Part shown: piece after piece, positions 22,434 through 31,239 of the stretch
How positions within the stretch are numbered: the first letter of the stretch is position 1
Layout: every line of letters begins with the position of its first letter
Source: SZUA-368 sp028533045
GTDB taxonomy: Bacteria > Spirochaetota > Spirochaetia > DSM-2461
Length of the DNA: 64,000 nucleotides
Direction: 5' to 3'
Assembly (NCBI GenBank): GCA_050031985.1
Contig: JBNAIG010000031.1
Location: 62,001-126,000 of the forward strand
Notes under the pieces: model-generated
Database searches by the model: none
What the model saw: the letters and a program-made list of their open reading frames with translations, nothing else
Told to the model about the DNA's origin: nothing
Position numbers and translations under genes: made by a program

Positions 22434-23234
22434 CTAAAGAAACAATACTTCGAAGTTTCTCTTTACCTGTGTGATTAATTTTTCTGTCTTCGTATTTCGT
22501 AAATCAGCTATAAAATCTGCCGTATAGCCAATTTGACCGGGATGATTGGTTCTACCCCGTCTTTTTTGCGGAGAAAGGTAGGGCGCATCGGTTTCAATTA
22601 AAATACGATCTGCGGGCACAAAGGCAGCAGCTTCTTGTATGTTCGGAGCATTTTTATAGGTAACATTGCCGGCAAAGGAAATATAATAACCTATATCCAG
22701 GAATTTACGTGCCCACTCTCGATTCGAAGAGTAGCAGTGGATAACCCCTTTTTGGGGGAGGTTAAAGGATTTTAATTTATTGTAGCAGTCTTCATCTGCT
22801 TCCCTATTATGTATTATGACAGGGAGATTTACTTCGGAAGCCAATTCAAGCTGAGCTTCAAAGAAATCATGTTGGATGGACTGTGGTGTATCCTTCCAGT
22901 AGTAATCCAAACCAATTTCACCAATGGCTACTACTTTTTCATGTTTTGCTTGTTTCCTTATTTGAATCAAGCGCTCCGTAAGATTGCCTTCTGCATCTTC
23001 CGGATGAATGCCAACTGAGAAAAGAAGTTTTTCATAGTTAGCTAAGTGGGAGATCCTATCTTCAAAATTCTTTTCACTTACTCCTGCATCGAGTATCCAA
23101 GAGAAGTTTCTTCTTTCAAGTTCCAGGAACAGTTCCTGCAGATTAACATCTTTTTCCTGTATATGTGTTAAGTGAGTGTGGGAGTCGATAAGACCGGGAT
23201 AGGTATGGTAGGGGGAATATTTTTTTTTGCTCAT
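22434..23234 (-). CDS. TatD-family metal-dependent DNase
   Basis: A 266-residue TIM-barrel hydrolase of the amidohydrolase superfamily. TatD enzymes are 3'-5' exonucleases acting on damaged DNA, with housekeeping roles also proposed in RNA quality control. Metal ligands are seen in IDSHTHL (about 16-22), IGEIGLDYYW (about 94-103), PVIIHNREADED (about 127-138), VIHCYSS (about 154-160) and LIETDAPYLSP (about 214-224). The length is normal. It lies downstream of fba on the same strand but behind a terminator. The start has no Shine-Dalgarno; TAAAAT precedes ATG by 6 nt. A second tatD is found at 40.4-41.2 kb. Confidence 0.9.
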   Translation of the reverse strand: MSKKKYSPYHTYPGLIDSHTHLTHIQEKDVNLQELFLELERRNFSWILDAGVSEKNFEDRISHLANYEKLLFSVGIHPEDAEGNLTERLIQIRKQAKHEKVVAIGEIGLDYYWKDTPQSIQHDFFEAQLELASEVNLPVIIHNREADEDCYNKLKSFNLPQKGVIHCYSSNREWARKFLDIGYYISFAGNVTYKNAPNIQEAAAFVPADRILIETDAPYLSPQKRRGRTNHPGQIGYTADFIADLRNTKTEKLITQVKRNFEVLFL

Positions 23235-23245
23235 AGTTTTATTTT

Positions 23246-23274
23246 AAAAAAAGGATCCGCCGGAGCGGATCCTT
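23246..23274 (-). terminator. Rho-independent terminator of fba
   Basis: Perfect 10-bp stem AAGGATCCGC/GCGGATCCTT with a 4-nt loop. On the minus strand it is followed by TTTTTTT. It separates fba from tatD. Confidence 0.88.
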
Positions 23275-23294
23275 ATATTTGTGAAGCTTAGTGA

Positions 23295-24287
23295 TTAAGC
23301 TTTGCCGGCAGAACCAAGTACGTTTTTGTTTTTTTCCATATAGAGTTCTTTAAGAAGATCTCTGGCAGGGCCTAAGTACTTTCTAGGGTCAAACTCATCG
23401 GGCTTCTCTGCAAAAACCTTACGTACAGCGGCTGTCATGGCAATTCTTCCGTCCGAGTCGATATTAATCTTACATACGGCGGATTTGGAGGCTGTTCTGA
23501 GCTGTTCTTCGGGAATCCCTACGGAATCCTTAAGGGCTCCGCCGTATTTGTTAATGGTGGCAACATGTTCCTGGGGAACGGAAGAGGAACCGTGAAGAAC
23601 AATGGGGAATCCGGGGATTCTCTTTTCAATTTCTTCAAGGATATCAAAGCGTAGGGGAGGGGGAATGAGAATACCCTTTTCGTTTTTGGTACACTGGGCG
23701 GGAGTAAATTTGTTGGCACCGTGGCTGGTCCCAATTGAGATAGCGAGGGAGTCTACACCGGTCTTCTTTACGAAATCTTCCACTTCCTCGGGACGGGTAT
23801 AGGTAGATTTTTCGGCCACCACGTCATCTTCCACACCGGCCAGAACACCAAGTTCGCCTTCAACGGTTACTCCGTGGGCGTGAGCGTATTCCACTACCTT
23901 TTTGGTAAGAGCTACGTTTTCGTCGTAAGGATGGTGGGAACCGTCGATCATTACGGAAGAGAAACCGTTATCAATACAGTCTTTACAGGTTTCAAAAGTA
24001 TCGCCGTGGTCCAGGTGAAGTACAACGGGGATTTCATAACCCAGTTCTTTTACATACTCTACGGCACCTTTAGCCATGTTTCTTAATAGAGTGGCATTGG
24101 CATATTTTCTTGCACCGGAAGAAACCTGCAGAATAACAGGGGATTTTGTCTCTACACAGGCTTGAAGAATAGCCTGCATCTGTTCCATGTTGTTGAAGTT
24201 GTAAGCGGGGATGGCATATTTGCCCTCGATGGCTTTGGCAAAAATCTCTTTGCTGTTCACCAATCCCAGTTCCTTGTAATTTGTCAT
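23295..24287 (-). CDS. fba: Class II fructose-1,6-bisphosphate aldolase
   Basis: Cleaves fructose 1,6-bisphosphate to DHAP and glyceraldehyde 3-phosphate in glycolysis. The 330 residues match the class II zinc enzyme. The catalytic/zinc region VLHLDHGDTFETC is at about 88-100, with MIDGSHHPYDEN (about 113-124) and VEGELGVLAG (about 141-150). The zinc/substrate histidine lies in ISIGTSHGANKF (about 188-199), and the phosphate-binding part is VLHGSSSVP. It has a good Shine-Dalgarno (AAGGAG), a promoter at 24349-24377, a structured leader and its own terminator, so it is monocistronic and probably highly expressed. Confidence 0.96.
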   Translation of the reverse strand: MTNYKELGLVNSKEIFAKAIEGKYAIPAYNFNNMEQMQAILQACVETKSPVILQVSSGARKYANATLLRNMAKGAVEYVKELGYEIPVVLHLDHGDTFETCKDCIDNGFSSVMIDGSHHPYDENVALTKKVVEYAHAHGVTVEGELGVLAGVEDDVVAEKSTYTRPEEVEDFVKKTGVDSLAISIGTSHGANKFTPAQCTKNEKGILIPPPLRFDILEEIEKRIPGFPIVLHGSSSVPQEHVATINKYGGALKDSVGIPEEQLRTASKSAVCKINIDSDGRIAMTAAVRKVFAEKPDEFDPRKYLGPARDLLKELYMEKNKNVLGSAGKA

Positions 24288-24300
24288 TTATATCTCCTTG

Positions 24301-24345
24301 TAGCTGTTAGATAGGACAGCTAATAATTGACTCCTGTGAGTCAAT
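24301..24345 (-). promoter_or_regulatory. Structured leader of fba (two hairpins)
   Basis: Between the promoter and the Shine-Dalgarno of fba lie two perfect inverted repeats: ATTGACTC/GAGTCAAT (24326-24345, 4-nt loop), just at the predicted transcript start, and TAGCTGT/ACAGCTA (24301-24322, 8-nt loop), immediately before AAGGAG. The first could be an operator or a 5' stabilising hairpin; the second could affect ribosome access. Confidence 0.5.
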
Positions 24346-24348
24346 AAT

Positions 24349-24377
24349 ATTTTAATCCACCAGTCAGGCTTGGTCAA
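24349..24377 (-). promoter_or_regulatory. Sigma-70 promoter of fba
   Basis: On the minus strand: TTGACC (24377-24372), 17-nt spacer, TAAAAT (24354-24349). The predicted start is about 24342. Confidence 0.75.
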
Positions 24378-24447
24378 TAATGGAATTTACCATAGATGCC
24401 AAAAATAGGATAAAAAAATATTGATTTGCTTAAAATTTGCATACAAA

Positions 24448-25692
24448 TTAAGGAATAGTGAATGTTACGGCTACCGGTTCGGTGGTGTAGAGGGAGATGT
24501 TTCCGTCGCCATACCAGTAGCTGCTGTTCCCCGGATAGGCTGAGTCAGCCAGCAATAGGTTAAAGTAGATTGTGATTTCTTCTCCGGAAGTAGTGGGAAA
24601 AAGATTGGTTAAGTTTGAGTCAAAGGCACTGTAGGTGCGGTATATCTCGCCATTATAGTAATTCCATGTCTCAAATTCCCAGGTTGTATTATTTATGGAA
24701 GTTTCCATTGCGCTCAATGTTGTTAGATTACTTTCAACTTCTGAAAAGACAATCATATATTGTATATTGCTTTGATAGATGTAGTAGTCCGTTCCTTCGC
24801 TAAAACTAAATTGGAGAAAATAGTATTCCAGATCTGTGGGGGTGGTTGAGTTAGTTGTAACTTCAAAGGGATAAAGGTCGGAATCGGGAGGAGTCGGGGC
24901 TGTTATATCGTAAATAGCTTCAATTTCATTACTGGACGCTTCATTTGAGACAAGACCTGTTTCGTCCATTACGGAGTTGCTTTCGTATGACATGGATACA
25001 CTTCCTTCATCAATGGCAGTGATGTCAAAATAGTAGAGACTTGCTTCATCGGAGAGGGTTGGACTAAAGCTGGACGAGGTGAGTGAGGAAAAACTGCAGT
25101 TTGTACCGAAAAGACCATCAATAAAATCCTCCGTTGTATAGGGGCCCGAATCTAAATCGGGATCGACATTATCATTAAACTGTACATAAACGGGAATCTC
25201 CGGTTCACTATAGTAATACCGGTCTGAGTTTTCAAGAAATACATAACACTCCAAAGTAGGATTAAAACTAAGGGAATAGTCTATTTCAAAGAGAGCCGTC
25301 CCTGTCCAGCTGGAGTCATAGTCGTAATAGGAGACAAGGTAGTTATTTGAGTAGCCCCATACATCGGTTTCATAGACATTATAATAGTTGTATGAAGAAT
25401 CTTCATCGGAAGCAGTGCCGGCGTTGTAAATGGAAATCCAGGCGGAAAGGGATTCCGTTTCCATATCCAGTGACGGCGGAACGGGCACATCAATGGTGTA
25501 GTCATTATTGTTGACCTCTCCCCAGGCATCCCAATAGAGATCGCCATGACTGGAAGAATCCAAGTAAAAATTATCTATCAAAAAAATATAATCTCCCGCT
25601 TCAAGAGGGTCATAACGTTCATCAAGAAGTCCGCAGGATAGAATAAATCCTGCTATGATAGAAGCCAATATCAGTATTTTTACATTTTTCAT
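24448..25692 (-). CDS. Lipoprotein of unknown function, last gene of the cyclase/FecR operon
   Basis: A 414-residue predicted lipoprotein (lipobox ILSC, Cys20). The mature chain is very rich in Tyr, Ser, Thr, Asp and Asn, with almost no Lys or Arg, and looks all-beta. It contains an Ig-like boundary motif (EAIYDITAPTPPDSD, about 265-279) typical of bacterial surface beta-sandwich repeats. No enzyme motif is seen. It starts 11 nt after the upstream outer-membrane-type gene. Its composition suggests exposure on the cell surface, where it may work with the two barrel-type proteins upstream. Confidence 0.7.
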   Translation of the reverse strand: MKNVKILILASIIAGFILSCGLLDERYDPLEAGDYIFLIDNFYLDSSSHGDLYWDAWGEVNNNDYTIDVPVPPSLDMETESLSAWISIYNAGTASDEDSSYNYYNVYETDVWGYSNNYLVSYYDYDSSWTGTALFEIDYSLSFNPTLECYVFLENSDRYYYSEPEIPVYVQFNDNVDPDLDSGPYTTEDFIDGLFGTNCSFSSLTSSSFSPTLSDEASLYYFDITAIDEGSVSMSYESNSVMDETGLVSNEASSNEIEAIYDITAPTPPDSDLYPFEVTTNSTTPTDLEYYFLQFSFSEGTDYYIYQSNIQYMIVFSEVESNLTTLSAMETSINNTTWEFETWNYYNGEIYRTYSAFDSNLTNLFPTTSGEEITIYFNLLLADSAYPGNSSYWYGDGNISLYTTEPVAVTFTIP

Positions 25693-25703
25693 TTGATAAC
25701 CTC

Positions 25704-27086
25704 CTAGAAACGGTATCCCATACGAAGGGAAAACTGGGTTAAACTGACTTCGTCCTCACCCTTTAGGAGCCAGTAATCCCGGCGGACGCTCCCCTCCAGA
25801 AGAAGTCTGTTATAGTTAAAGACCAATCCTCCCCCCCAGGTGAGGAGAGAGCCCTCTTCTTCCACATCACTGTAATCATAACTATTATCTGATATATCCA
25901 TCCAGCGATAGCCTAAAAGGCCTTCCATAAAGAGATTGAGCGGGTGTGTGAAGCGGGTTCTGCCGTATAGGCCAAGATTTATTGTTTGAAATTGGTCGTC
26001 ACTGTTAAAGGGGGCAAGGAAGGCGAAGCGGACTGTTCCTCCCAAATACTGCCAAAGGGGATGGTCTCGCATCATATCCATTCGCAAGATAAATTCTGTT
26101 TCCGGAAGATAGCCGTAAAGGCCGTCATTCTCCACGTAAGTGAGAGCTGTAACGGGAGATTCTGTTATGATGTCCAGCAGGGGAAATGATATGAGAAGGT
26201 CTGTTCCCCATCGGATTTTGTCATAAAAGGCTTCGTCATGGACCTTGGCCGGATTGATTATTTCAAAGGCATCATGGACAAGGAGTTCTTCCTGGGGAGG
26301 GTTTATGAGTAAGAGGTCGTAGATTCCCGGTTTAAGTCCCTTTAGATCAAACCATAGGGCCACTTCCGTTTCGTCTGTGTATTCGCTGAGCGGAAGCCGG
26401 TGACGCTTGTCATCCCTTACCAGAAAGGCGACCATCTTTTCATCCAGGTTGGCCCCTGTAAGAATCACTTTAGGATAGAGATCATTAATAAAGGCTTTTG
26501 TGAGACTAAGATCTTTAACAAGAGGATTTACTTTCTCCTTTAGTTCGATCGCACCATATTCAACGGTTTGACTGCCAGAGGGATTAATAATCCTTAAATC
26601 ATAAAATCCCGGGGAGAGTTCATTTGTCTCAAGAATTAGTTCTAGATTGTTTTCTCCTGTGAACGAGTAGGATAGCTCGTGGATTTCTCCTTTTTTCTCC
26701 AGGATTATTCGGGCTTTATCCATTACTTCTGCAACAAATATCTCCAGTTCCTGATCCCTGTCTCCGGAAAAAATATGGTGTTCCGGTATAGCAACAATAT
26801 GGGGGGACAGATCTTTAATGACCTTGAGGGTCTCCCAGTTCGACTGGGCATCGGCTTTGTCAAATTTATTGAAAAAGGTAATTTGGTAGGAATAGTCTCC
26901 GGGAGCAAGGTCCAGGTTGATAAAGGGATCTTCCACTCTTTTAATAAAAAGGGAGGTATCGTATTTCTTCAGTTCTATTTGATAGGTGTAATTGTCCCGG
27001 CCTTCCCATTCAAGTTTGACTCCCTCTTGAGCTATGAGAGGAAGAGTGATGATAAATATTAGAAGAAAGGGGAATCGTCGCTTCAT
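25704..27086 (-). CDS. Putative outer-membrane protein with fibronectin-like module (second of a pair)
   Basis: A 460-residue protein with a signal peptide (1-19, LIA|QE). Residues about 20-95 form a fibronectin-III-like module ending LDLAPGDYSYQITFFNKFDK. Residues about 100-285 hold Ig/TIG-like strands (LELILETNELSPGFYDLRII; PKVILTGANLDEKMVAFLV). Residues about 290-460 alternate polar and aromatic residues like a membrane beta barrel and end in aromatic Phe (LRMGYRF), as outer-membrane proteins do. It is related to the upstream gene: both carry an FNKF-x-K segment followed by SxW. It starts directly after that gene's stop (TAGATG). Confidence 0.7.
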   Translation of the reverse strand: MKRRFPFLLIFIITLPLIAQEGVKLEWEGRDNYTYQIELKKYDTSLFIKRVEDPFINLDLAPGDYSYQITFFNKFDKADAQSNWETLKVIKDLSPHIVAIPEHHIFSGDRDQELEIFVAEVMDKARIILEKKGEIHELSYSFTGENNLELILETNELSPGFYDLRIINPSGSQTVEYGAIELKEKVNPLVKDLSLTKAFINDLYPKVILTGANLDEKMVAFLVRDDKRHRLPLSEYTDETEVALWFDLKGLKPGIYDLLLINPPQEELLVHDAFEIINPAKVHDEAFYDKIRWGTDLLISFPLLDIITESPVTALTYVENDGLYGYLPETEFILRMDMMRDHPLWQYLGGTVRFAFLAPFNSDDQFQTINLGLYGRTRFTHPLNLFMEGLLGYRWMDISDNSYDYSDVEEEGSLLTWGGGLVFNYNRLLLEGSVRRDYWLLKGEDEVSLTQFSLRMGYRF

Positions 27087-28511
27087 CTACCAGCTCCTTC
27101 CTACCATGAAATAGGGATTTCCGCTTACCATGGAATTGTATTTGAAGTGAGTGAAAAGTATCTTTATCCCTAATTCCAGCTCCAGTCCTTTTAGGGGAAA
27201 ATGTACTCCCCCCTCTAGCTTGTTTGTTAAATCGAAGGAGCGTTTGTTATCACTTTCTGAGAAGGTGAAAAAAGAGTAGGACCCTCCAAACCCTATTCCC
27301 AAGTAAATATTAAAAGGGGAATTCAATTCGGAAAGATAGAATAAACCACCGTCCATAATGAATTGATCCATGCTAAGTTGTTCATCAAAATCATCAAGAT
27401 AGTGATTGTAAGTGAGGTTGGCTGTAATACCCATTTGTCTTATCAGAACTAAGCGGTAGGCTCCGCTGTTTTTAAATTTCTTACGGTATGTCAGCCCAGC
27501 CCCATAGAATGAGTCCTGAAAGAGTTCGGAGCTCTCTCCTATGGGGAAGGACATATGGTAGTCCAGCCCCAGAAAGAAAGCCTGTCCTTCCCGGGATTCC
27601 CGTTTATTCTCAATCTCCTCGGATTTTGTAAGAGGTTTTTCTTCAAGGGTAAATGAATACTTATTGGAAAGGAATTCCCCCATGGCTTCAACGGTTAGAG
27701 TGTATTCTCCCACTTCCATTTCATCGGTATTAAGGAAAAAGCTTAGCTCCTCTCCAAAATAATTTTCTAAATTAGCATAGGGGACGGGGGAAGGACCGTC
27801 AAAAATCAGTGTAGCCTGGCCGGTGAAGTCTTTTCCTTTAATGGTAATTTTTCCGGGGTTTTCTCCCAAGTAGAAGAGGGAGGGGCTCATGGAATATATT
27901 ATGGGCTTTTTAAATTCCAGAAATCTTATGGCCCCCTCTCTTGCAAAACGTCTTTTGGAGGGATTTACCACAACCAGATCCCAGTTTTGTCCGTGTTCAA
28001 ATTGTTCTGAAGAGAATTCCACTGTACAGGTAATCTCTTCCCCCTCCACTTGGCGGTTTTTTTCAAGGCCTCTTATCTTTTCCTCTCCCAGGATAAGCAG
28101 GAAGCGGCAGGCGGAATCGAAGTTTTTCCCCTTAATAGATAGGCTAATCTTATTCCGGTCATCGTAGAAAAAATCCGGCGAATAGTCGAGTATGATTGGT
28201 TGAGGGCTGGGATAGATCGTGAGGGGACTCCATTCGCTTTGGGAGGCCATTTTTTCGAATTTATTGAAGACAGAAATCCGCAGATTATATTCACCGGGAT
28301 TAAGAAAGAGAGGAAGGAAGGAGTCTTCCGTTTTTATGGCGTGAATAATAATGCCTTCCGACTCTATTTCCACCAGGTAGAAGAGAGCGCCTTCTACAGA
28401 TTCCCATTCAAGTTTTTTTGTTTCCCCCGGGAAATCTTCCTCCTCCTGAGCTGCCAGAGGCCACAAAAGCAAAAAGGTTAACAGGAATGTTTTTACATAT
28501 CTAATCGGCAT
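27087..28511 (-). CDS. Putative outer-membrane protein with TIG-like domains (first of a pair)
   Basis: A 474-residue protein with a signal peptide (1-21, LAA|QE). Residues about 30-105 form a fibronectin-like module ending LNPGEYNLRISVFNKFEK. Two TIG/IPT-like units follow (KISLSIKGKNFDSACRFLLI at about 120-139; GKITIKGKDFTGQATLIFDG at about 218-237). Residues 310-474 look like a beta barrel and end GNPYFMVGRSW with a terminal aromatic residue. It overlaps the upstream FecR-like gene by 11 nt and has no separate Shine-Dalgarno, so translation is coupled. It is paralogous to the downstream 460-residue protein in the same order of modules. Confidence 0.7.
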   Translation of the reverse strand: MPIRYVKTFLLTFLLLWPLAAQEEEDFPGETKKLEWESVEGALFYLVEIESEGIIIHAIKTEDSFLPLFLNPGEYNLRISVFNKFEKMASQSEWSPLTIYPSPQPIILDYSPDFFYDDRNKISLSIKGKNFDSACRFLLILGEEKIRGLEKNRQVEGEEITCTVEFSSEQFEHGQNWDLVVVNPSKRRFAREGAIRFLEFKKPIIYSMSPSLFYLGENPGKITIKGKDFTGQATLIFDGPSPVPYANLENYFGEELSFFLNTDEMEVGEYTLTVEAMGEFLSNKYSFTLEEKPLTKSEEIENKRESREGQAFFLGLDYHMSFPIGESSELFQDSFYGAGLTYRKKFKNSGAYRLVLIRQMGITANLTYNHYLDDFDEQLSMDQFIMDGGLFYLSELNSPFNIYLGIGFGGSYSFFTFSESDNKRSFDLTNKLEGGVHFPLKGLELELGIKILFTHFKYNSMVSGNPYFMVGRSW

Positions 28512-31239
28512 ATTGTATTTTTGGCGACAGTATTACCGGCGCCTCTCCTATGGTATCCAGGGTAATGGTAAATGATATCCTGGTTTCCGGCGAAGTCCTG
28601 ACAATTCCTATTTCATTATAATCCTTCACAGCTTCAACTGTAAAGATAAACTCTCCCACATCCAGCTTGGAGAGGTCACTGAAAATATAGGACATTTTAC
28701 TGTAATTATCCAATGACATGAGAGCATTTCCCCGTATATCATAAAGGGCAATATTATATTTTTCTCCCTCTTCTACCTGCTCCCACTGGAATTCCACATG
28801 GTCTATGTGGGACATATCCACCGTATCGCCCCGTTCGGGTTTTATCATTGTTACCGGCGCAAGGGGTTCTACGGCCAGAACTGATACATCACTTTGGGCT
28901 ATGGGGGAGAATCCTCCCTTGCTGTCCATTCCGCGAACTTCTATGAGGTAGTCGTCGGGATAGATATCGTTAATAACATAGTTATATTGATTTGTCACTC
29001 TTCTCATCAGAAGAATTCCCGAATCTTTTTGTTTTAATACCACTTCATAGCTGGGAAAGGCGTAGGCCGATGTCCAGGATATATTCAAGCCTTCCCGCAA
29101 CAGATCCAGCCTATTTGTTATATAACCCGGACGGGGAGATTCCAGTCCGGGAGCTGCATAAATAACAATATCCTCAATGGTAAAGGGGGAGGAAGACAGG
29201 GAGCTTTCCGTGGGGAAGCCCTTTCCCTCGTCTTCTCTGTTTGAGCTGAGTTCCATTCTGTAATCCCCCGCTTTGAGAAGGGAGATATCGACGGAGGTCA
29301 GGGGGACTTTCTGGTCTGTAAAGGAAAGAAGAGCTTCGGGGGATTCTTCGTAGTACAGACGGCCGGTGTAGCTGTCTGCACCTTTCACATTTGTCCAGGA
29401 GAGGGGAAGGCTTTCTTCACCAATGAGAGAGATCTTCGAAGCGGGTAGGGGGGAAATCAGTTGAGGGGGCAGGAGAGGATGCCTAAGGGAAAAGGGGAGT
29501 CGTATCCCCTCCAGAAGAACCCGGTTTTTATCATCGAGCAGGTCTACTTGCCAGAGATAATCTCCCTCCTGTCCTATGTATTGAGAGTTCTCTTCCCGGG
29601 CTACGGTGGTATTGGAAATGAGTTTATCTGCCCCTTCGTTCACTTGCCACAGTCTAAAACGGTAATTTCCCTTTTCCGAGGATTTCCATCGGAAGACAAG
29701 ATTGGTTCCCTCTCCCAGAATTACCGCTTCATCCTGTTGGGGGTAAACCAATTCAAGTGATTGATTTTTTTCCCGACACAAAAGGGAACGAATCTCTGAG
29801 TTTTGAACTTCCGAGTCCCCCTCGGGGAGGGGCTGTACCTGCCAGTAGTAGGCGCCGGGCAGGACATTTCCCGCCAGGTTCAAATAGTTGCGCGTGCTTA
29901 TTTCATCTATGACAATATCGGACATATCCGGTGTGGAGGAGAGAATTATACGGTAACGGAATATCTCCGGGTCACCCTTCCAGGAAAAACGGATTCCTTC
30001 GGAAAACGCGATGGGAGTCACTTCCTCATCATGTTCCGGAGTAATCAGCTGGGGAGGGAGTGCTACTTGCAGGTGGGTTACAGTCAGTTTTTGAGGCTCC
30101 CCCGACCTTAGGGAGTTTACATTTTCCTTATTGTCATAGTGGGCGGTTATGCGCCACCAGTATTCCCCTTCCTCAATGTCATGAATCTGAATCTGGTTAT
30201 AGCCGGTTCGCTCGGAAAGGATGCGACCGGTCATATCGGGAAATCGGCTGAGTTCCAATTCCCACCAGGCCGCTTCTTCCGTTCCCCGCCAGGCAAAGTT
30301 CTGTCCCGGCAGCTGATCCCGGTAAGTTAGTTCGGCTTCATCGGTAGGAAGAACTGTTGTAAGGGGGAGGTTTTCGGTAATTTTGAATTTTCCCGTTGAA
30401 CTAAAGTCACCCATTTCTTCATTGCCCACACGCCAAAAATAGTCTCCCGGAAGAAGGTCGAGCTCAAAGTCAAGTCGGTCCAAATCATCCTTTCTATAAA
30501 TAATATGTTCAAAAGAGGTATCCAGTGCTATCCAGAGGGAGCGGCTTTCTCCCGGATTGGGTTCACTCCATGAAAAGGGAATTTTTTGTGTTTCCTCAAA
30601 GCTTATCCAGTGGGAGTTGTTGGGGGGATAATCAAGGACGTAGTTAAGACGGTTTACTTGGGCATCTCCCGTAGAACTAAGGATAAATTGTTCATTTTCT
30701 TTAATTACGGCTTCACCACGAGTGACCAACCCGGCCAATACGGACATGCTAAAAAGGCCCGATTCATCGGTGGAAAGGGTAATCTCCGTAGATTGGGACA
30801 GTATTATAGGATCTGAGTCGGGATTATCCAGATCGATGAGTCGAAGCGGTTCCTCACGTGCCTGGGTTGAGAGGGCGCTGATAGTCCCGGAAAAGTAGAT
30901 AGTATTTTCACCCAGATTCAGAATGACGCTGGAACCGTGCTCGAGGGATATATCGGTGCCGTCCACAAGATTCATATGAATGGAGGAGAAGGAGTCGGAG
31001 CTAATCAGGTCCCCCTCATAGAGGTCATCCTCATGGCTGAGATTAAAGGTATAATCCTCTCCCCGAAACTGTCTCTTTGGGTAGTAGGTCAGGTCGGAAA
31101 CAATTCCTATAGGGTCCCCGGCACCGCGGATCTTGCCCCTCACCAGGTCCAAATATTTCATCCCCGCAAAATAGAAGAGTGAAAGGAGGATTGTTAAGGC
31201 CAAAAAGTCCTTGAAAAGATTCCTAATCCATAATTTCAT
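28501..31239 (-). CDS. FecR-domain protein with about seven fibronectin-like modules
   Basis: A 912-residue protein. One TM helix (about 12-30) leaves a large periplasmic part. Residues about 55-200 match the FecR domain (EGDLISSDSFSSIHMNLVDG, then ISLEHGSSVILN), which in other systems relays outer-membrane signals. Residues about 205-900 contain about seven beta-sandwich modules. Each begins with F-x-W and ends in G-[DE]-Y-x-W-[RQ]-[VI], for example LLPGDYFWRV, IEEGEYWWRI, VLPGAYYWQV and GQEGDYLWQV. No anti-sigma (cytoplasmic) segment and no sigma factor are present, so classic FecI-FecR signalling is unlikely. It overlaps the cyclase gene by 17 nt and the next gene by 11 nt. Confidence 0.8.
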   Translation of the reverse strand: MKLWIRNLFKDFLALTILLSLFYFAGMKYLDLVRGKIRGAGDPIGIVSDLTYYPKRQFRGEDYTFNLSHEDDLYEGDLISSDSFSSIHMNLVDGTDISLEHGSSVILNLGENTIYFSGTISALSTQAREEPLRLIDLDNPDSDPIILSQSTEITLSTDESGLFSMSVLAGLVTRGEAVIKENEQFILSSTGDAQVNRLNYVLDYPPNNSHWISFEETQKIPFSWSEPNPGESRSLWIALDTSFEHIIYRKDDLDRLDFELDLLPGDYFWRVGNEEMGDFSSTGKFKITENLPLTTVLPTDEAELTYRDQLPGQNFAWRGTEEAAWWELELSRFPDMTGRILSERTGYNQIQIHDIEEGEYWWRITAHYDNKENVNSLRSGEPQKLTVTHLQVALPPQLITPEHDEEVTPIAFSEGIRFSWKGDPEIFRYRIILSSTPDMSDIVIDEISTRNYLNLAGNVLPGAYYWQVQPLPEGDSEVQNSEIRSLLCREKNQSLELVYPQQDEAVILGEGTNLVFRWKSSEKGNYRFRLWQVNEGADKLISNTTVAREENSQYIGQEGDYLWQVDLLDDKNRVLLEGIRLPFSLRHPLLPPQLISPLPASKISLIGEESLPLSWTNVKGADSYTGRLYYEESPEALLSFTDQKVPLTSVDISLLKAGDYRMELSSNREDEGKGFPTESSLSSSPFTIEDIVIYAAPGLESPRPGYITNRLDLLREGLNISWTSAYAFPSYEVVLKQKDSGILLMRRVTNQYNYVINDIYPDDYLIEVRGMDSKGGFSPIAQSDVSVLAVEPLAPVTMIKPERGDTVDMSHIDHVEFQWEQVEEGEKYNIALYDIRGNALMSLDNYSKMSYIFSDLSKLDVGEFIFTVEAVKDYNEIGIVRTSPETRISFTITLDTIGEAPVILSPKIQYAD

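Noticed and set aside
28501..31239. Classic FecI-FecR iron-signalling regulator
   Set aside because: No ECF sigma gene, no TonB-dependent receptor and no N-terminal anti-sigma domain are present; only the periplasmic FecR-type fold is shared.
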